Part shown: piece after piece, positions 62,627 through 64,000 of the stretch
Layout of the letters: each line of letters opens with the position of its first letter
How positions within the stretch are numbered: the stretch's first letter is position 1
Assembly (NCBI RefSeq): GCF_014692515.1
Contig: NZ_JACOIK010000001.1
Coordinates: 372,001 to 436,000 of the forward strand
Length of the DNA: 64,000 nucleotides
Direction of reading: 5' to 3'
Source: Sphingobacterium micropteri
GTDB taxonomy: Bacteria > Bacteroidota > Bacteroidia > Sphingobacteriales > Sphingobacteriaceae
Program-made: the position numbers and the translations under genes
Notes under the pieces: generated by a model
What the model was told of the DNA's origin: nothing
Seen by the model: only the letters and a program-made list of their open reading frames with translations
The model's database searches: none

Positions 62627-63338
62627 TTGTACAACACAAAATTCAAATTCTCAGACCAACGTGGAAAGGATGTACCTCACAAATAAAGTGTGATGTACGT
62701 CAATTTATTTTGTAGCATATAGACGACTAAGCGTTTCGCGCGTAACCCCTAGATACGACGCTAAAATATGCTTGGGCAACTTCTGGACGAGCATGGGATA
62801 CTCCTGTAAGAATTTTTCATAACGTTCCTTGGCACTACTGCTTAGCAAAGAGAGAATTCGATTTTGTAAAGCAACGTTTCGGCGATTGGTCTTCTTTCTG
62901 AAAAAGCTTTCTATCTGGTGAAATTCGCTGCACAACTTTTCCCTATTATCATTGCTCAAACACAATACTTCGGTGTCTTCTAAACAGTCAATATTCACGA
63001 TTGCTTTTTTTTGATAATAGTAAGCCTCATAGTCGGTAATCCACCAATCCTGAACGCCGAAGAGTAAAATGTGGATTTTCCCATTCTCGTCACTATAATA
63101 AGATTTTACGCAACCAGAAAGTACAAAATAGTCAAAATCGACATTCTGCCCGTCTTGTACCAAAAATTGATGTTTCTTAAATTTTTTGTAACTGAAATGA
63201 CTCAATATGTAATCGAATTCATCATCGGTAATGTCGATGATTTTTCGGAACTGAGTTTTTAAAATATCATTCATGGAGGACAACGCGGGTTTCTTAATTA
63301 TAGTAATAAAGGTAACAAGAAACTTTTATTGTGAAGCA
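61584..63338. repeat. Segmental duplication, copy B
   Basis: About 1.76 kb partner of 43153-44969, same orientation, 18 kb apart. Similarity begins at TTGCGCA inside the NMO 3' end and ends after CTTTTATTGT upstream of the Crp gene. Both genes are intact in this copy. Confidence 0.85.
62705..63274 (-). CDS. Crp/Fnr family transcriptional regulator, copy B (intact)
   Basis: 189 aa from the ATG at 63274; a TTG three codons upstream is a weaker alternative. N-terminal cyclic-nucleotide-binding-like jelly-roll (residues about 20-115, FLVQDGQNVDFDYFVLSGCV and SYYSDENGKIHILLFGVQDW), hinge helix, and a C-terminal HTH (KHILASYLGVTRETLSRLYA). The Arg needed for cAMP phosphate binding is not seen, as in most Bacteroidota members of the family, so the ligand may be different or absent. 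Upstream of the NMO gene, which it may control. The eight-A run is intact here. Confidence 0.9.
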   Translation of the reverse strand: MNDILKTQFRKIIDITDDEFDYILSHFSYKKFKKHQFLVQDGQNVDFDYFVLSGCVKSYYSDENGKIHILLFGVQDWWITDYEAYYYQKKAIVNIDCLEDTEVLCLSNDNREKLCSEFHQIESFFRKKTNRRNVALQNRILSLLSSSAKERYEKFLQEYPMLVQKLPKHILASYLGVTRETLSRLYATK

Positions 63339-63554
63339 CGAAACTCCCATTTTGTACATGCACATAGCCCGACCTCCATGTACTTAGCGCCTACGTACAG
63401 TGACACAATTTACCGCTCACCGTAGTTGACGGCGAAGTGATAAAATACTGGTTTTGCGTTATTGTCATAAACCTTTTATCTATATTACTTTGTATTATCA
63501 ATACATTGGTCAGAGATGGAAGGTGGAGAATTTTAAACGTAAAATATATTTGTT

Positions 63555-64000
63555 ATGAAAAATGTCAATATGTTGGTTCTATTATCAGTGGCACTTTTTT
63601 TTAATATGACGGGATGTTCAAAGAATGATGGTTCCGCAGAGCTCCCAGTAGATGACGAATTCAGCGGCATATTGTTATATGATTCAGGAGAACAGACCTA
63701 CAAACTAGATCTGAGCACCAAGGTGCGAAGTATATATTTCGACCGAAACACGTATTCCCTTAACGGGTGGGATGTCAGTTGGGATGGAAGCATCAGGCTT
63801 GAGTCGGAAATTGTTGCCGGAGAATTCGACGAAATTAAGTTTAAACTCATCAATACAGCCGACAACAGTGTAGTTAAAGAGTTTGTTTATGATAGCCCAA
63901 ACGGCGAAGACCGCCAAATCAGCGGTTTGCTATCTCCGGATAAGTCCCTAATCCTAATACAGCCCGATTTTGAGCATGGTATCTTTATTATTGATACAGA
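63555..64000 (+). CDS. Lipoprotein gene, 5' part only (runs off the window)
   Basis: At least 148 codons with no stop before the end of the window. Signal peptide with lipobox MTGC (Cys21: VLLSVALFFNMTGC), then a polar spacer and beta-rich repeats (ILLYDSGEQTYKLDLS, GWDVSWDGSIRLESE, LLSPDKSLILIQPD) like strands of a WD40/TolB-type propeller. No family fixed. Intergenic bases 63339-63554 before it hold no other gene. Confidence 0.75.
   Translation, partial: MKNVNMLVLLSVALFFNMTGCSKNDGSAELPVDDEFSGILLYDSGEQTYKLDLSTKVRSIYFDRNTYSLNGWDVSWDGSIRLESEIVAGEFDEIKFKLINTADNSVVKEFVYDSPNGEDRQISGLLSPDKSLILIQPDFEHGIFIIDT

Noticed and set aside
43153..63338. Composite transposon explanation for the NMO-Crp duplication
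   Set aside because: Copies contain ordinary metabolic and regulatory genes, no terminal inverted repeats or transposase, so a plain segmental duplication is simpler.
1..64000. CRISPR array, tRNA/rRNA, IS element or prophage
   Set aside because: No regularly spaced repeats, cloverleaf-like segment, transposase, integrase or phage structural gene could be found by reading.

Overview
The window looks like chromosomal DNA of a Bacteroidota member, most likely of the Sphingobacteriaceae (Sphingobacterium, Pedobacter or Olivibacter type). The evidence is SusC/SusD pairs, FecR/ECF-sigma-controlled TonB receptors, GH43 and GH78 glycosidases, many short-signal lipoproteins, few Shine-Dalgarno sites, and many start regions preceded by the Bacteroidota -7 element TAnnTTTG. 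No rRNA, tRNA, CRISPR array, transposase, integrase or phage gene was seen. Genus and species cannot be fixed from the sequence alone.

Layout. 1-3.4 kb: a three-gene overlapping minus-strand operon (two small lipoproteins plus an ATP-grasp protein, resembling YgiB/YgiC) and a PQQ-type sugar dehydrogenase lipoprotein. 3.5-10.5 kb: a thioredoxin-reductase-like flavoprotein, an Lrp regulator divergent from an epimerase/MetE-like pair, an MhqD/MhqO-like quinone detoxification pair, a PPC-domain protein, a methyltransferase and a 41-codon ORF. 10.5-21 kb: a degenerate DEAD-box protein, secreted oligoendopeptidase F, a Gfo/Idh/MocA oxidoreductase, the large catalase KatE, a sialidase-like propeller protein, an SDR/enolase-superfamily pair and a DUF2490 protein. 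21-28 kb: a complete RND efflux system (outer-membrane factor, pump, adaptor) with its TetR regulator and three copies of one palindromic operator. 28-35 kb: two VOC proteins, two GH43-type enzymes, a GNAT, a small membrane protein overlapping an ABC ATPase, and a degenerate spacer with a truncated DHFR/RibD-type gene. 35-42 kb: a Sel1 protein, then an ECF sigma - FecR - TonB receptor - purple-acid-phosphatase-like cluster. 42-45 kb: nitroreductase, nitronate monooxygenase and a frameshifted Crp/Fnr regulator, followed by an ABC-F protein.

46.7-60.9 kb is a divergent polysaccharide utilisation locus. A minus-strand operon (unknown lipoprotein, GH78 alpha-L-rhamnosidase, unknown lipoprotein) faces a plus-strand set (ECF sigma, FecR, SusC, SusD, TIG-domain lipoprotein, unknown lipoprotein). 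The three unknown lipoproteins (P1, P2, P3) are paralogues of one family I cannot name; they are the best candidates for undescribed biology here. Sigma and FecR probably sense the SusC-bound glycan, SusCD import it, the lipoproteins probably bind or process it at the surface, and GH78 removes rhamnose.

61-64 kb: a C-terminal remnant of selO, a second and intact copy of the nitronate monooxygenase/Crp unit (a direct duplication of about 1.8 kb lying 18 kb from the first), and the 5' part of a lipoprotein gene running off the window. Start sites were moved from the longest ORF where signal peptides or -7 elements argue for a shorter protein; each case is stated. Promoter and operator calls rest on visual motif matching only.
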